This document shows positions 25,304-35,326 of a DNA stretch of 64,000 nucleotides, piece after piece. The position numbers were made by a program, and so were the translations under genes. The stretch's first letter is position 1. Every line of letters starts with the position of its first letter. Under the pieces are notes generated by a model. That model searched no databases. It saw only the letters and a program-made list of their open reading frames with translations, and had not been told where the DNA came from. Source of the DNA: Haloarcula sp. DT43 (GTDB lineage Archaea > Halobacteriota > Halobacteria > Halobacteriales > Haloarculaceae); assembly GCF_037078405.1 (NCBI RefSeq), contig NZ_JAYMGZ010000003.1:186001-250000 (forward strand), written 5' to 3'.

Positions 25304-26506
25304 ATGCGCATCCTACGTGTCGCCCAAGATATCTTTCCAGACAAAGTTGGGGGAGCACCTTATCACATACACGCTCTCAGCCGCGATCAGGCCGAGATGG
25401 GACACGATGTGACCGTTCTGACCATCTCGAGCGACCAATCCAAGCCACAAACCGAACAGAGAGCCGGATACACCCTCGTCAGACTGTCGCCGCGCATCGA
25501 ACTGTTCGGCAATGCGCTGTTCGCTGGGACGGTGAAGTACCTCCGCAACGCCCGAGAGTACGACGTGGTACACGCCCACTCACACCTGTTCTTTTCGAGC
25601 AACCTCACGGCGGCTTACAGTCGGGTAAGCGACATCCCTCTCGCTGTTACGTGCCACGGACTCATGTCTCAACGAGTCCCAGAATGGTTTTCCCGGTTCC
25701 ATCTCAACACCGTCGGTCGGTTCACATACAATGCGGCGGACGTGCTCTTCTCTTACACTGCGCTCGAACGCGAGCGACTTCGGGACATCGGCGTCTCGTC
25801 CGATGTCCGCGTCATCCACAACGGAATAGACGTCGACCGATTCACGCCGGTCGGCGAAACGCACGACCGGATAACCGCTGCTACTGGTCCGGCAGTCGTC
25901 TTCGTCGGGCGTCTGGTCGAGGGAAAACGGCCCCGCGACGTTCTGACAGCATTTCAGGCGGTACAAGATGACATCCCCGAGGCCGAACTGTTTTTCTGCG
26001 GTGACGGGCCGCTTCGGGACGAGCTAGAGAAGATTGTTGAGCGAGAACACATGCGCGAGTCGATACGTTTCCTCGACCGGGTTCCGTATCGGGAGATGCC
26101 GGCGGTCTACCGTGCCGCGGACCTGTTTGTGCTCGCCAGCCGAACGGAGGGATTCCCACGAAGCGTCATGGAATCGATGGCGTGTGCCACACCCGTTCTC
26201 AGCACCCGACTGGAACAGACAGAAGCGGTAATCGAGCAGGCTGGCCGGACGGTGCCGGTAGGAGACACGACGGCACTAGCCGACGCCATGTCTTCGATGC
26301 TCGACGACAGGGCTGCGTTACGAAAGCTCGGCCAAGCCGGCAGGGAAATCGTCATGAGAGAGTACGACTGGTCCGAAACGGTAGAGCAGACGACACAGGC
26401 CCTCCGCACTATCGCTACGTCGCCGCTCTCTCAACAACAGGTCGACAGTGGCCAGGCCGAAGAGCAAGTGATACGCGCCGGCTCGAACACGGAGCACGAG
26501 CAATGA
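25304..26506 (+). CDS. Family 4 glycosyltransferase
   Basis: This 400-residue GT-B enzyme has the N-terminal MRILRVAQDIFPDKVGGAPYHIHALS, HAHSHLFFSSN and IHNGIDVDRF, then VVFVGRLVEGKRPRDVL and the donor-site block TEGFPRSVMESMACATPVLST with its E-x7-E pair. A TATA-like CTTAACAATAAG lies about 32 bases before the ATG. Its stop overlaps the next gene's ATG by four bases, so the two transferases are co-translated and probably add consecutive sugars. Confidence 0.9.
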   Translation: MRILRVAQDIFPDKVGGAPYHIHALSRDQAEMGHDVTVLTISSDQSKPQTEQRAGYTLVRLSPRIELFGNALFAGTVKYLRNAREYDVVHAHSHLFFSSNLTAAYSRVSDIPLAVTCHGLMSQRVPEWFSRFHLNTVGRFTYNAADVLFSYTALERERLRDIGVSSDVRVIHNGIDVDRFTPVGETHDRITAATGPAVVFVGRLVEGKRPRDVLTAFQAVQDDIPEAELFFCGDGPLRDELEKIVEREHMRESIRFLDRVPYREMPAVYRAADLFVLASRTEGFPRSVMESMACATPVLSTRLEQTEAVIEQAGRTVPVGDTTALADAMSSMLDDRAALRKLGQAGREIVMREYDWSETVEQTTQALRTIATSPLSQQQVDSGQAEEQVIRAGSNTEHEQ

Positions 26507-27762
26507 GCCGCTCGGACACGGCACGCGCGGCTTCCACGGCGGGTACCGACAGCTACGACGCCATCTCCCGTCAATCTCGGGACGAGACGCTACGCGTCTG
26601 CTTTCTCATCAACAAACTCGCACCCGACGGCGCACCGACTATCGTTCTGAATCTCGTCGAGCAAGCGCGAGACCAACCGTTCGATTTCACGGTCTGTTTC
26701 TTCGGCGGTGATGACACGCTCCGGCAGGATTTCGAGGCCGCAGGCGCGCGCGTCGTCGATTTCGGAGCGGTCGGGGAGTTCCCGCAGTTCGACCCACGCT
26801 CGCTCCCATGCATGCTCCGTTTCTTCCGTCAGGCCTCGTTCGACGTCCTCCACTGCCACTTGCCGTACTCACAATCGCTCGGACGACTCGTCGGTTCCGT
26901 AGCCGACATCGACCATATCGTGAGCACACAGCACAACGTCCCGGCGAACTATCATCCCATAGAGCGGGTCGCAGAACGTATCACCCGACCGCTCGACTCT
27001 CGGACCATTGCCGTCTCGGAGGGCGTTCAGACGGCCTTCACCGGTGAGAGCGAGGTCTTCGACTACGGTGCTAATGGCCAGTGGACCACGATTCCGAACG
27101 GGATTGACGTGGATGCCTTCGCTGGCTCCGTCGAGGCGGCCGACGGAAGTGCCGTCCACCAGGAGTGGGGCCTTTCGGACTCCGACCCGCTCTTTCTCAA
27201 CGTGGCCCGTTACGAACCCCAGAAGCGCCAGGAGACGCTCATCGAGGCGATGGGTGACGTCGTCGACACCGCGCCGTCGGCACATCTTCTCATCGTCGGG
27301 TGGGGGTCGCTCGAATCATCGCTCCGGACGAAGGTCCGGAACGCGGGCCTGTCCGAGGCTGTGACGGTCACAGGACGTGTCCCGGAGATTCACGGGTATT
27401 ATGCAGCTGCTGATGCCTTCGTCTCTGCATCGGCATTCGAGGGATTGCCGGTGACTATCCTCGAAGCCATGGCCGCCACGTGTCCAGTGGTCGCCACGGA
27501 TATCGACGGCGTGAGAGAGGTCGTCCTCGACGGTGAGACCGGACGATTGGTTCCACCCGAGGAGCCAACACAGATGGCAACGGCGATGCGAGAGCTCACG
27601 GAACACGCCACTCGGGAGCGCTACGGGGCGAAGGGATACGACCGCGTTCAAAACATGTTCACGGTCGAACAGATGGTCTCTCGCTACACCCGGTTGTATC
27701 GCTCTCTCGATGGTCGACGGGAACAGGATAACGACGCTGAATATTACGATAACGATGCCTGA
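26503..27762 (+). CDS. Family 4 glycosyltransferase
   Basis: This 419-residue GT-B enzyme starts at an ATGA overlap with the upstream transferase. A 30-residue polar lead precedes the acceptor domain (RVCFLINKLAPDGAPTIVL). HYLPYS-like DVLHCHLPYSQSLGRLV follows, then TIPNGIDVDAFAG, LNVARYEPQKRQETLIEAM, and FEGLPVTILEAMAATCPVVATD with the E-x7-E pair. The C-terminal tail is very acidic (EQDNDAEYYDNDA). The open frame continues far upstream inside the preceding gene, but those residues do not fit the family. Confidence 0.9.
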   Translation: MSRSDTARAASTAGTDSYDAISRQSRDETLRVCFLINKLAPDGAPTIVLNLVEQARDQPFDFTVCFFGGDDTLRQDFEAAGARVVDFGAVGEFPQFDPRSLPCMLRFFRQASFDVLHCHLPYSQSLGRLVGSVADIDHIVSTQHNVPANYHPIERVAERITRPLDSRTIAVSEGVQTAFTGESEVFDYGANGQWTTIPNGIDVDAFAGSVEAADGSAVHQEWGLSDSDPLFLNVARYEPQKRQETLIEAMGDVVDTAPSAHLLIVGWGSLESSLRTKVRNAGLSEAVTVTGRVPEIHGYYAAADAFVSASAFEGLPVTILEAMAATCPVVATDIDGVREVVLDGETGRLVPPEEPTQMATAMRELTEHATRERYGAKGYDRVQNMFTVEQMVSRYTRLYRSLDGRREQDNDAEYYDNDA

Positions 27763-27918
27763 CACCGATACGCACAATAATGTCATCTGCGGCACTACCA
27801 ACCCTGCCCGACCCTCGTCGACGGCCCGTTATGCTGCATTTACTTATTGTTACAAACCCGAACAAGCGGACGTGAACCGCGTCACAGGTAGTGACTTCAT
27901 CTCTCTCCCTAGTGAGCG

Positions 27919-29727
27919 ATGAGTATCGTAAATAATCTCGAACGCCGTCTCGACAACTGGGTAGGGTTTACCGATAGCCATCTTCAAGCTACGCTCGCCG
28001 TCGTTCTCTCCGGCCTCCTGCTCGCCGAGTGTGCCCTGTTTCTTCGAATCCAACTGGCGACAGGATACGAAACGTCTATCGTCGAGTCACTCCCGTCGAC
28101 GTACTGGCTCCTCTTTTATTCGATACTAGCCGGTAGCATCGTGTTGTTGTTCTTCGCTGGTGCTACCGGTACCACGTTTTGGCGACACGGACTGGCCCTC
28201 TTGCTGGCGAACTATCTCTTATATACTTTCCTGCCAGTTGCCCGAGGGTACAAGCTCTATGGACGCGGTGAGGCTGACAAACTCCGGCATCTCGGGGACG
28301 TCCAGGCCATCGTCGAAACCGGAGCACTCCCCGGCATCTGGTATCCCGGCGAACACGTTCTGATGGCGGAACTACACATGCTAGGCCTGCCGCTGACGAG
28401 CACCCAATACGGCATCAATTTCGCGTTCACCCTCTTGCATATCGTGGCCATCGGTGCCGTCATCCGCCTGTTTGGCCAGCGGCGCGAGAGCATCGCAATC
28501 GGACTCGCGGTCGGTGCTCCGCTCCTCTACACCACGTTCCACCTCTCGGCACACCCTGCCATCCTGTCCTTCATGCTACTCCCGGTCATTCTGCTCGTCC
28601 TCGAGCGGTACCGGCAGACGAACGAGAAGACCTTCCTCCTCCTTCTCGTTACGCTGGGCGTTGCCGTCATCTATATGCATCCGATGACGACGCTGTTCAT
28701 GATTGGGATGATTACGGTGACGGCGGTGTATTCAATCCTGTACCGGGGCATCTTCGATAGCTCAACCAAGACGATTAGTCTCCGTCTGGGTGCGCTGTTT
28801 TTGCCGCTTCAGTTAATCTGGTTACAGGGCTTCCGGCAGACGGAAGTGTCTATGTACAACATGTTCGGACCGGACAGAGGGCCGAGCCCGGCAGCCCAGG
28901 AACTGGCGAAAGCCACGTCCGTTTCGTTCACCCCGGTGCAATTAGCCTGGAAATTCGTCGACCTCTACGGGAGTGTGTTCCTCTACTTTCTGACTGCTGG
29001 CGTCTTCGTTATACTCATTCTCGTCGCCTTTCTTCGCAGAAACAACCGATACGACTGGGGCCTCGGCGCGACTCATTTCATGGCGGGTGTCACACTGGCA
29101 GTACTCTTCTTGCTTCGTGACCTCGTGGTCAAGGGCCACATCCGTCTGTCACGCTACGCTATCCTCTTTGCCGCAGTGGCTATCGGGATGTTCATTCTAC
29201 ACCTCTTCGAGCGACAGAAGTCATCTCTGATAGTCTTCTCCGCACTCGTAGTGCTTCTCGCGGCTGGATTGGGTGCCCAGGCGGCATACGAGCCGAACCG
29301 CCATCTCACCCACGCAGAGTACGACGGGACGCAGTATCTGTCGACGAACTACGACCTTGGCGAGCCCGTGTATTCGATGGACACGTCGCACAAAATGAAA
29401 GAGTTCGTGCTTTCGAGCAACCACGACCGCCTGTGGCCGAGAGGCTTCACTACGGAAAACGACGTTCCGGATGCGTTGGGGTACACCGGACCAGATGTCA
29501 GGGCGGCAGATACGTACGGCAGTGCGTATCTCGTGACGAAGACGTACGACCGAAAACGACACACCGCTTCGCACTACACCCCGGAACAGCAGGAGTACCT
29601 CTTCCGGTACGGCGAGACACATCTGAACCAATTAGAACGGGATTCAACGGCGAACAAAATCTACGTGAACGGCGGGTACACGGCCTGGAGAATCTCGCCC
29701 CGAGTAGACGAAGGGGCCCCGGAATAA
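27919..29727 (+). CDS. Polytopic membrane protein, GT-C or polymerase-like
   Basis: This 602-residue protein has about eleven transmembrane helices over residues 20-450 and a C-terminal extracytoplasmic domain of 150 residues. Early loops contain GRGEADKLRHLGDVQAIVETG and WYPGEHVLMAELHMLGLPLTS. The acidic and His-containing first loop, many helices and soluble tail resemble GT-C glycosyltransferases or polymerase/ligase proteins using lipid-linked sugars. Its place among transferases supports a role in assembling or transferring the polymer outside the membrane. No family is certain. Confidence 0.7.
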   Translation: MSIVNNLERRLDNWVGFTDSHLQATLAVVLSGLLLAECALFLRIQLATGYETSIVESLPSTYWLLFYSILAGSIVLLFFAGATGTTFWRHGLALLLANYLLYTFLPVARGYKLYGRGEADKLRHLGDVQAIVETGALPGIWYPGEHVLMAELHMLGLPLTSTQYGINFAFTLLHIVAIGAVIRLFGQRRESIAIGLAVGAPLLYTTFHLSAHPAILSFMLLPVILLVLERYRQTNEKTFLLLLVTLGVAVIYMHPMTTLFMIGMITVTAVYSILYRGIFDSSTKTISLRLGALFLPLQLIWLQGFRQTEVSMYNMFGPDRGPSPAAQELAKATSVSFTPVQLAWKFVDLYGSVFLYFLTAGVFVILILVAFLRRNNRYDWGLGATHFMAGVTLAVLFLLRDLVVKGHIRLSRYAILFAAVAIGMFILHLFERQKSSLIVFSALVVLLAAGLGAQAAYEPNRHLTHAEYDGTQYLSTNYDLGEPVYSMDTSHKMKEFVLSSNHDRLWPRGFTTENDVPDALGYTGPDVRAADTYGSAYLVTKTYDRKRHTASHYTPEQQEYLFRYGETHLNQLERDSTANKIYVNGGYTAWRISPRVDEGAPE

Positions 29728-29758
29728 TCCGGCCCGGCACTCTGCTCACGGACTGATA

Positions 29759-31174
29759 TCACTCGACCAAGTATCCCAGGTCGGAGAGCTGGTCTCGTAT
29801 GTCGTCGCTGAACTCGGCCTCTTCGCCATTGACGCTCTGACTGTCGATTTCGCTCAGTCGCCTCTGTAGTTCTGCCTCGAGTTCGTCTCTCTGGTCGGGG
29901 TACGACGTAGAGACGTCTGCCTGTTCGTCGGGGAGTTCGAACAGCACGTCACCTTCCGCACTCTGCTGGTATTTGAACTCGTGAGTCCGGAGCGAACTAA
30001 GCGCCGCGTCGTGGAAGTACCCGGTATCGAATGACGGGTTATGCTCTTGTATCGCCGAGAGCGGGCCCTGAATGTCGGCGGCACGCTGACTGAGTGCGGC
30101 TGTCCGTCGTTCGTTCCGGAGGTCAATACCGTCGAGACCGGTCGTATCGCCGCCAGCACACTCGACGAGCGTTCGAACGATGTCGACATGCTGAACGAGC
30201 TCGTCTTGTTCACTGGCCACTGAATCGAGGCCGTGTACGACGGCCGGTACGTGAATCAACCCGTCGTGAAGGACAAATTTGTGACCGAGCAGGCCACACT
30301 CTCCGAGTAAGTCACCGTGGTCGGCGGTCACAACGAAAACAGTGTTCTCGAGGTTGAGTGCATTCAGGTGGTCGAAGAGTTCTCCAATCAGCGAATCAGC
30401 GTACGCTACGAGCGTGTCGTACATCACATTCAACGCGTTCCAGTCCGCTTCGTCGAACTCGCTGACATTGGCGATGCCTCGGTGCAGATCGGCGGTGTGT
30501 TCGAAGGCCCGCTCGCTCGCTGCTCGTGGCGATTCAACGAGGTCCGACGCAAACCGGTCCTGCCATGCCGGCGGCGGATAGTACGGGAGGTGTGCGCCGT
30601 GGTAATGTGCGGACAGGAAGACCGGTTCACTCGTTCCGGCGCGGGACGAGACCTGCTTCTTTACCACTTCGTTGACGAAGAAGTCGGGTCGGTGTTTCGT
30701 CTTCTCAGTACTGAGCCCGCCTGAATGTGACCGCACGTTGCCGAGGAAACGGAGTAGCGTAAGCGGGCTGACCTCTCTGAATAGCTCGGTCGGGTTGATG
30801 TGTTTGAACGTCTCGAATCCACGGCTAAGACCGGTAGATTCGGTGAAGTAATGGTTCGCCGAGACGCCAACCGTCTGATACCCTACCTCTCGAAGTCGCT
30901 CGGCAACGGTGCTGACGCTCTGTGGAAGCTTCTTGGTACCGTAGCCCGTCCGGTGGTATTCGGGGAAGGTTCCGGTGTGTATCGACGCTGCCGACGGCAG
31001 TGACCAGTTCGCGGCGGCAATGCAACTACTGAAACTGACTCCGCCCGGCTGATTGGCGATACGCTCCATGTTCGGCGTCGTCGCTCGCGTGTGCCCATCC
31101 AACGTGGTGCGGTCGTATCGAATACTGTCTAGAGTAATCCAGATGATATTGGGCGGAGCAGTTGACTCGCTCAT
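29759..31174 (-). CDS. Sulfatase-fold hydrolase/transferase (Ser at nucleophile position)
   Basis: This 471-residue alkaline-phosphatase-superfamily protein has metal-binding IIWITLDSIRYD at the start and FVVTADHGDLLGECGLLGHK near residue 295. The nucleophile region reads NWSLPSAASIHTG, with Ser58 where sulfatases have the Cys that becomes formylglycine. It is therefore not a canonical sulfatase. Phosphatase, phosphodiester transfer or an unusual serine-type activity is possible. No signal peptide is evident, so it may act in the cytoplasm or be exported with help. It ends convergent with the polytopic protein. Confidence 0.8.
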   Translation of the reverse strand: MSESTAPPNIIWITLDSIRYDRTTLDGHTRATTPNMERIANQPGGVSFSSCIAAANWSLPSAASIHTGTFPEYHRTGYGTKKLPQSVSTVAERLREVGYQTVGVSANHYFTESTGLSRGFETFKHINPTELFREVSPLTLLRFLGNVRSHSGGLSTEKTKHRPDFFVNEVVKKQVSSRAGTSEPVFLSAHYHGAHLPYYPPPAWQDRFASDLVESPRAASERAFEHTADLHRGIANVSEFDEADWNALNVMYDTLVAYADSLIGELFDHLNALNLENTVFVVTADHGDLLGECGLLGHKFVLHDGLIHVPAVVHGLDSVASEQDELVQHVDIVRTLVECAGGDTTGLDGIDLRNERRTAALSQRAADIQGPLSAIQEHNPSFDTGYFHDAALSSLRTHEFKYQQSAEGDVLFELPDEQADVSTSYPDQRDELEAELQRRLSEIDSQSVNGEEAEFSDDIRDQLSDLGYLVE

Positions 31175-31373
31175 TACTAAGTTAGATTCGGTGTTGGCTG
31201 TTTGTTAATGACTACGTACACTGGCTGTTCACTCGACCTCTCCGAAGTCCAGCGGTTCTTCTACTGTCGGCCGACAGCGGCTATCGGTCGATGAAACACT
31301 GTACGCGAAGTAGCAGAAGATTGCTCGGTTTTAACTCGTATAACTATACCTGTCGGTGAAAAACTGGGTCGCA

Positions 31374-32855
31374 ATGTCACCGAAGCAACGTCCAAACGTG
31401 CTGTTGATAGTTCTCGACACAGCACGTGCGCGCACGGTGCTTCCGGGTCTCGAATCCGGACTGATGCCGACGCTGTCACGTATCGCGAGTGACGGAACGA
31501 CATTCACTGACGCGACGGCCACTGCACCGTGGACGCTCCCTTCCCACGCCGGGATGTTCACTGGCAAGTATACGTCATCGCACGGTGTCCACGCAGGGAA
31601 CCACATCTTCGACCCGGAATCCGAGGCGCTCGCAGCCCGGCTCTCCGACGCAGGCTACCGAACAGCGGGTATCTCCGGCAACGTCTGGATAAGTCCGGAG
31701 TTCGGCTTTGATGCCGGCTTCGACGAGTTCTCGATGAAGTGGGACCTGTTCTGGGACGCCCCCGAGCTTTCAAGTGTCATCAGCAACCGGAACACGACCG
31801 CGACCGGCGGCACTATTCTGGACGTGTTTCGAGGGCAGGGCCCGGTTGACCTCCTCAAAGGCGCGCTTACGACCGGATACGCGAAGTTCCTTGCCGAGCG
31901 TCAAGACGATGGGGCACACCACGTCACTTCACGAACGGTCGAATGGCTGGAACAAAACGGTACGGCGGACGAGCCGTTCTTCTATTTCCTGAACTACGTT
32001 GAACCTCACCTTCCGTACGAGCCGCCCGAGCCCTTTCTCGATGAGTACCTGCCTGACGGTACCGACCCGTCGCACCTCTCGAACCTCGAGCAAGATCCCT
32101 GGCAGTACGTCGCCGGCGACCGGGAGCTGACCGAAGCGGATGCTGAACTATTCAAAGGCCTGTACAAGGCAGAACTGGCGTATCTTGACACGCAGCTCGA
32201 ACGCCTTTATGAGACACTTGCCGAACAGCGTATTCTCGACGAAACCGCCATCATTCTGGTTGGCGACCACGGGGAGAACATCGGTGAACACGGGTTGATG
32301 GACCACCAGTACTGCCTCTACGAGACACTGATTCACGTCCCTCTCATCGTTCGATATCCGGAACTGTTCAATGAAGAGGAGGTCTCCGGGCCCGTCGAAC
32401 TCCGGGACCTGTATCCGACCGTTACAGACCTCGCGGGCGCCGAGCAGCCGGCCGATACCGACGTTTCGACACACAGTTTGGTTCCCCAGGACGGAACGGT
32501 TCCCGTCCGGGACAGCGCAATCGCCGAGTATCTCGTCCCCCAGCCGTCGATGGACGCGCTCCGGGAGGCAGTGGAGTCGTTCGATGAGTCTGCGACGCGA
32601 TTCGACCGTCCACTTCGAGCCATCAAAACCACTGACTGGAAATTCATCGAGGCACCGGGGGACAACGAACTGTACGACCGCGATGAAGACCCCACCGAAC
32701 GGATTGACGTCGCGTCGGCACATCCGGACATCTGTGAGCGCCTCGGGGCAAACCTTCGAGACGAACTCGGTCGCCTCACTCGCGGAACGTCGAACAGAAA
32801 TACCATCAGCGCGAACAAAAAGGAGCGCCTCGAAGACCTGGGGTATCTACAGTGA
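31374..32855 (+). CDS. Sulfatase-fold hydrolase/transferase (Thr at nucleophile position)
   Basis: This 493-residue member of the alkaline-phosphatase superfamily has metal-site motifs RPNVLLIVLDTARART and ILVGDHGENIGEHGLMDHQ. The nucleophile motif is APWTLPSHAGMFTG with Thr54, as in phosphodiesterase-like branches rather than Cys-type sulfatases. I preferred the ATG to an in-frame GTG 18 bases upstream because the TATA-like TTTTAACTCG at about 31330 places transcription start beyond or at that GTG. It is divergent from the similar enzyme at 29.8-31.2 kb. The likely role is removing or adding charged groups on surface glycans. Confidence 0.82.
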   Translation: MSPKQRPNVLLIVLDTARARTVLPGLESGLMPTLSRIASDGTTFTDATATAPWTLPSHAGMFTGKYTSSHGVHAGNHIFDPESEALAARLSDAGYRTAGISGNVWISPEFGFDAGFDEFSMKWDLFWDAPELSSVISNRNTTATGGTILDVFRGQGPVDLLKGALTTGYAKFLAERQDDGAHHVTSRTVEWLEQNGTADEPFFYFLNYVEPHLPYEPPEPFLDEYLPDGTDPSHLSNLEQDPWQYVAGDRELTEADAELFKGLYKAELAYLDTQLERLYETLAEQRILDETAIILVGDHGENIGEHGLMDHQYCLYETLIHVPLIVRYPELFNEEEVSGPVELRDLYPTVTDLAGAEQPADTDVSTHSLVPQDGTVPVRDSAIAEYLVPQPSMDALREAVESFDESATRFDRPLRAIKTTDWKFIEAPGDNELYDRDEDPTERIDVASAHPDICERLGANLRDELGRLTRGTSNRNTISANKKERLEDLGYLQ

Positions 32856-32973
32856 TACTCGCCCACTGCCTCCTCGAAATGATACGAGAACCATTGCTAC
32901 ACCGGACCATGGCCTGGCACCGGACGGCACACCTGATGGAGCCTCCTGAAATATCAGCCCAACTACTATCGGT

Positions 32974-33930
32974 ATGAACGAGCCACTCGTCAGTGTCGTC
33001 CTCCCGACGTACAACCGCCCAGAAAAACTCCTGAGCGCCGTCAAGAGCGTTCGGGAGCAGACCTACGGCCACATCGAACTAGTCGTCGTTGACGACCACT
33101 CATCGACACCGGCAGCGGACACGCTCGGTCCGCTCTCGTTCGACGACGTGACCGTCGAGATAATCAGACACGAACAGAACAGAGGCGCAAACGAGGCCAG
33201 AAACACGGGAATCCGCGAATCGACGGGCGAGTACGTCGCTTTCCTCGACGACGACGATGACTGGGCTCCGTCAAAAATTGAAAGGCAAGTGGCGGCGTTC
33301 CGCGAGGCCGGTCCAGAGGTCGGCGTTGTCTACACGGGCTCCGAGTACGTGTACGACGATTACGTTCGAACGGTCGTCTTCTCGCTGGAGGGGGACGTTA
33401 CCGAAGAGATGCTCCGCGGACGTTCTCTCGGCGAATTTACCACTCTAATGGTACGCCGCGACGTTATCACGGCTGCTGGGCTTCCCGATACGGACTTTCC
33501 GAGCTGGCAGGACCGCGACTGGCTGCTGCGCCTGTCCTGTCACTGTAAATTTAAAACCGTCCCGGAGGCTCTCACCACTCGGCGTCGCAAAACCGGCGAA
33601 GACAGCATCAGCGATAATTTCGAGGAGAAACGCGACATCTCGTACCCACTGTTTATCGAGAAACACAGGGACCTCGCCGCGGAGTACGGGTGGCGATGTG
33701 AGCGCGCGTTCATGGCCGCGACGACCGAATCACTCGGACAGGAGGCGCTGAAGAACGGGTACTACGCCGATGCCAAAAAGTACCTCCTCAGAGCGCTACG
33801 ATACCATCCGGTCGACAGGTCACGGCTCGTGTACGCTCTCGTCGCATACGGCGGGAAGTACACCTACGGGGCGGCACATATGCTCGTCAGCCTGCTCCAC
33901 CGGGTCAGGACGGATACCATCCACAAGTAG
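32974..33930 (+). CDS. Family 2 glycosyltransferase
   Basis: This 318-residue GT-A enzyme has VSVVLPTYNRPEKLLSAV, VVVDDHSSTP, NRGANEARNTGI, and the metal-binding FLDDDDDWAP, followed by a conserved WQDRDWLLRLS catalytic-base region and a C-terminal helical tail. It is a typical polysaccharide chain-building transferase acting on the cytoplasmic side. It lies 118 bases after the sulfatase-fold gene on the same strand. Confidence 0.9.
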   Translation: MNEPLVSVVLPTYNRPEKLLSAVKSVREQTYGHIELVVVDDHSSTPAADTLGPLSFDDVTVEIIRHEQNRGANEARNTGIRESTGEYVAFLDDDDDWAPSKIERQVAAFREAGPEVGVVYTGSEYVYDDYVRTVVFSLEGDVTEEMLRGRSLGEFTTLMVRRDVITAAGLPDTDFPSWQDRDWLLRLSCHCKFKTVPEALTTRRRKTGEDSISDNFEEKRDISYPLFIEKHRDLAAEYGWRCERAFMAATTESLGQEALKNGYYADAKKYLLRALRYHPVDRSRLVYALVAYGGKYTYGAAHMLVSLLHRVRTDTIHK

Positions 33931-34066
33931 GAACCGCCTAGTACTACTGCCAGTCGGCGTGCCACCGCCGCAACCGTGGCTTGAACGCACACCCTCGCGC
34001 GTACCGTCTGCACAGTTGGTTAATAACTCTCTTACTTTGCTTCCGATAGTCTTGGGGACAGATAGT

Positions 34067-35263
34067 ATGGACTTGGATGTCGAAAACGTCCTCATTTACG
34101 TCGACGACGCTGTTAGATACGATGCGATTGCGGACACGCTGTCTGATTTCGGGCCGACGCACAGGACCATCGCAGCGTCGACTCATACCCCGACATCGTT
34201 CGGGAGTCTGCTGACTGGACTACTACCTCCGCGGAGCGGAATCCATAGTTTCAAACACACAGTCCCCCCCGACGTGCGGTCCGTCTTCGATATCGAGACA
34301 CACGAGACGTCAATGGGGTCCGAAGGGGGGATGAACGACGGCATCGCGGACATCTTCGGCGCTCCGGAACGGACCACTATCGAGGAAACGAAGCCGCCAT
34401 TCGTCCACGTCGTCCGCCGTCCCGGTGGACACGCACCGTACAACGGGTTCGAGTGGGAGCAGTACGAGTACGCGAACGAGACTGCCGCTGCATACTTCGA
34501 CAGAATTTCGACCCAACCCGAACAAGCACGAACTGATTACGAGCGGGGTGTAGAGCGCTCGTTCGAGGAGTTCCAGCGCGTCCTCGGTGTCCTGAAAGAG
34601 CGCGGGCTCTCCGAGGACACGTTAGTGGTCTATACGAGCGACCACGGCGAATTCCTCGGCGAGTACGGGTTCTTCGGACACACACACGCTGCCACCCCCG
34701 AAGTCGTCTACGTCCCGACGACGTTCATCCATCCCGAACTCGAGCCCGGCCACGTCGACGGTCTCTTCCACCACGTCGACTTGGTACCGACCGTCGCCGA
34801 CGCGATGGCACACGATGTCAACATCGGACAAACGGACGGGGTTATCGACGGCGCTGGCCGCGAAACCGGGTACAATCACCTCCGGCACATCCGGTACGGG
34901 ACCCTCGCCGAGCCTGTCGAACGACTGCTCCAGCTGACCGGCGGATTCGAGCGGACCATCCAGAGTCTCTGGGATGCGAACGGCGGCCACGTTTTCGTCG
35001 ACGGGTCACAGGTTACTGCTTCACTAATCTACCTCGTCCTGTTGCTACAGAAGCCGTTCGGGAAACAGGTCCGGTACGCGAACCGGGTCCTCGAATCGTA
35101 CAAGATGTTCACGCCCGGACACGCGTCGTACGGACTCCCCGGATTCGACAGGTCCGAGGCCCGGTCGCAAATCGACTCGATTCTCGAGGGCGAGACCGCC
35201 GGCAGCGAACACGACATAGATGCAGCCACTGCGGAGCATCTCGAAGAGATGGGATACCTATAA
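34067..35263 (+). CDS. Alkaline-phosphatase-superfamily enzyme
   Basis: This 398-residue protein has the metal motif VLIYVDDAVRYDAI at the start and LVVYTSDHGEFLGEYGFFGHTHA in the middle. The nucleophile region HTPTSFGSLLTGLLP has Thr41 in the active position and lacks the usual WxLPS context. It is shorter than the other two sulfatase-fold enzymes here. The frame is open 99 codons upstream, but those residues are not conserved in type and the ATG follows a normal spacer. No signal peptide is visible. The substrate is unknown; a phosphate or sulfate ester on the glycan is plausible. Confidence 0.78.
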   Translation: MDLDVENVLIYVDDAVRYDAIADTLSDFGPTHRTIAASTHTPTSFGSLLTGLLPPRSGIHSFKHTVPPDVRSVFDIETHETSMGSEGGMNDGIADIFGAPERTTIEETKPPFVHVVRRPGGHAPYNGFEWEQYEYANETAAAYFDRISTQPEQARTDYERGVERSFEEFQRVLGVLKERGLSEDTLVVYTSDHGEFLGEYGFFGHTHAATPEVVYVPTTFIHPELEPGHVDGLFHHVDLVPTVADAMAHDVNIGQTDGVIDGAGRETGYNHLRHIRYGTLAEPVERLLQLTGGFERTIQSLWDANGGHVFVDGSQVTASLIYLVLLLQKPFGKQVRYANRVLESYKMFTPGHASYGLPGFDRSEARSQIDSILEGETAGSEHDIDAATAEHLEEMGYL

Positions 35264-35326
35264 CGGGGACAGCGTTTCGGTAGCCGTATTATAATTTTCA
35301 CTTGGGGAGTCCTACAATCAGATATT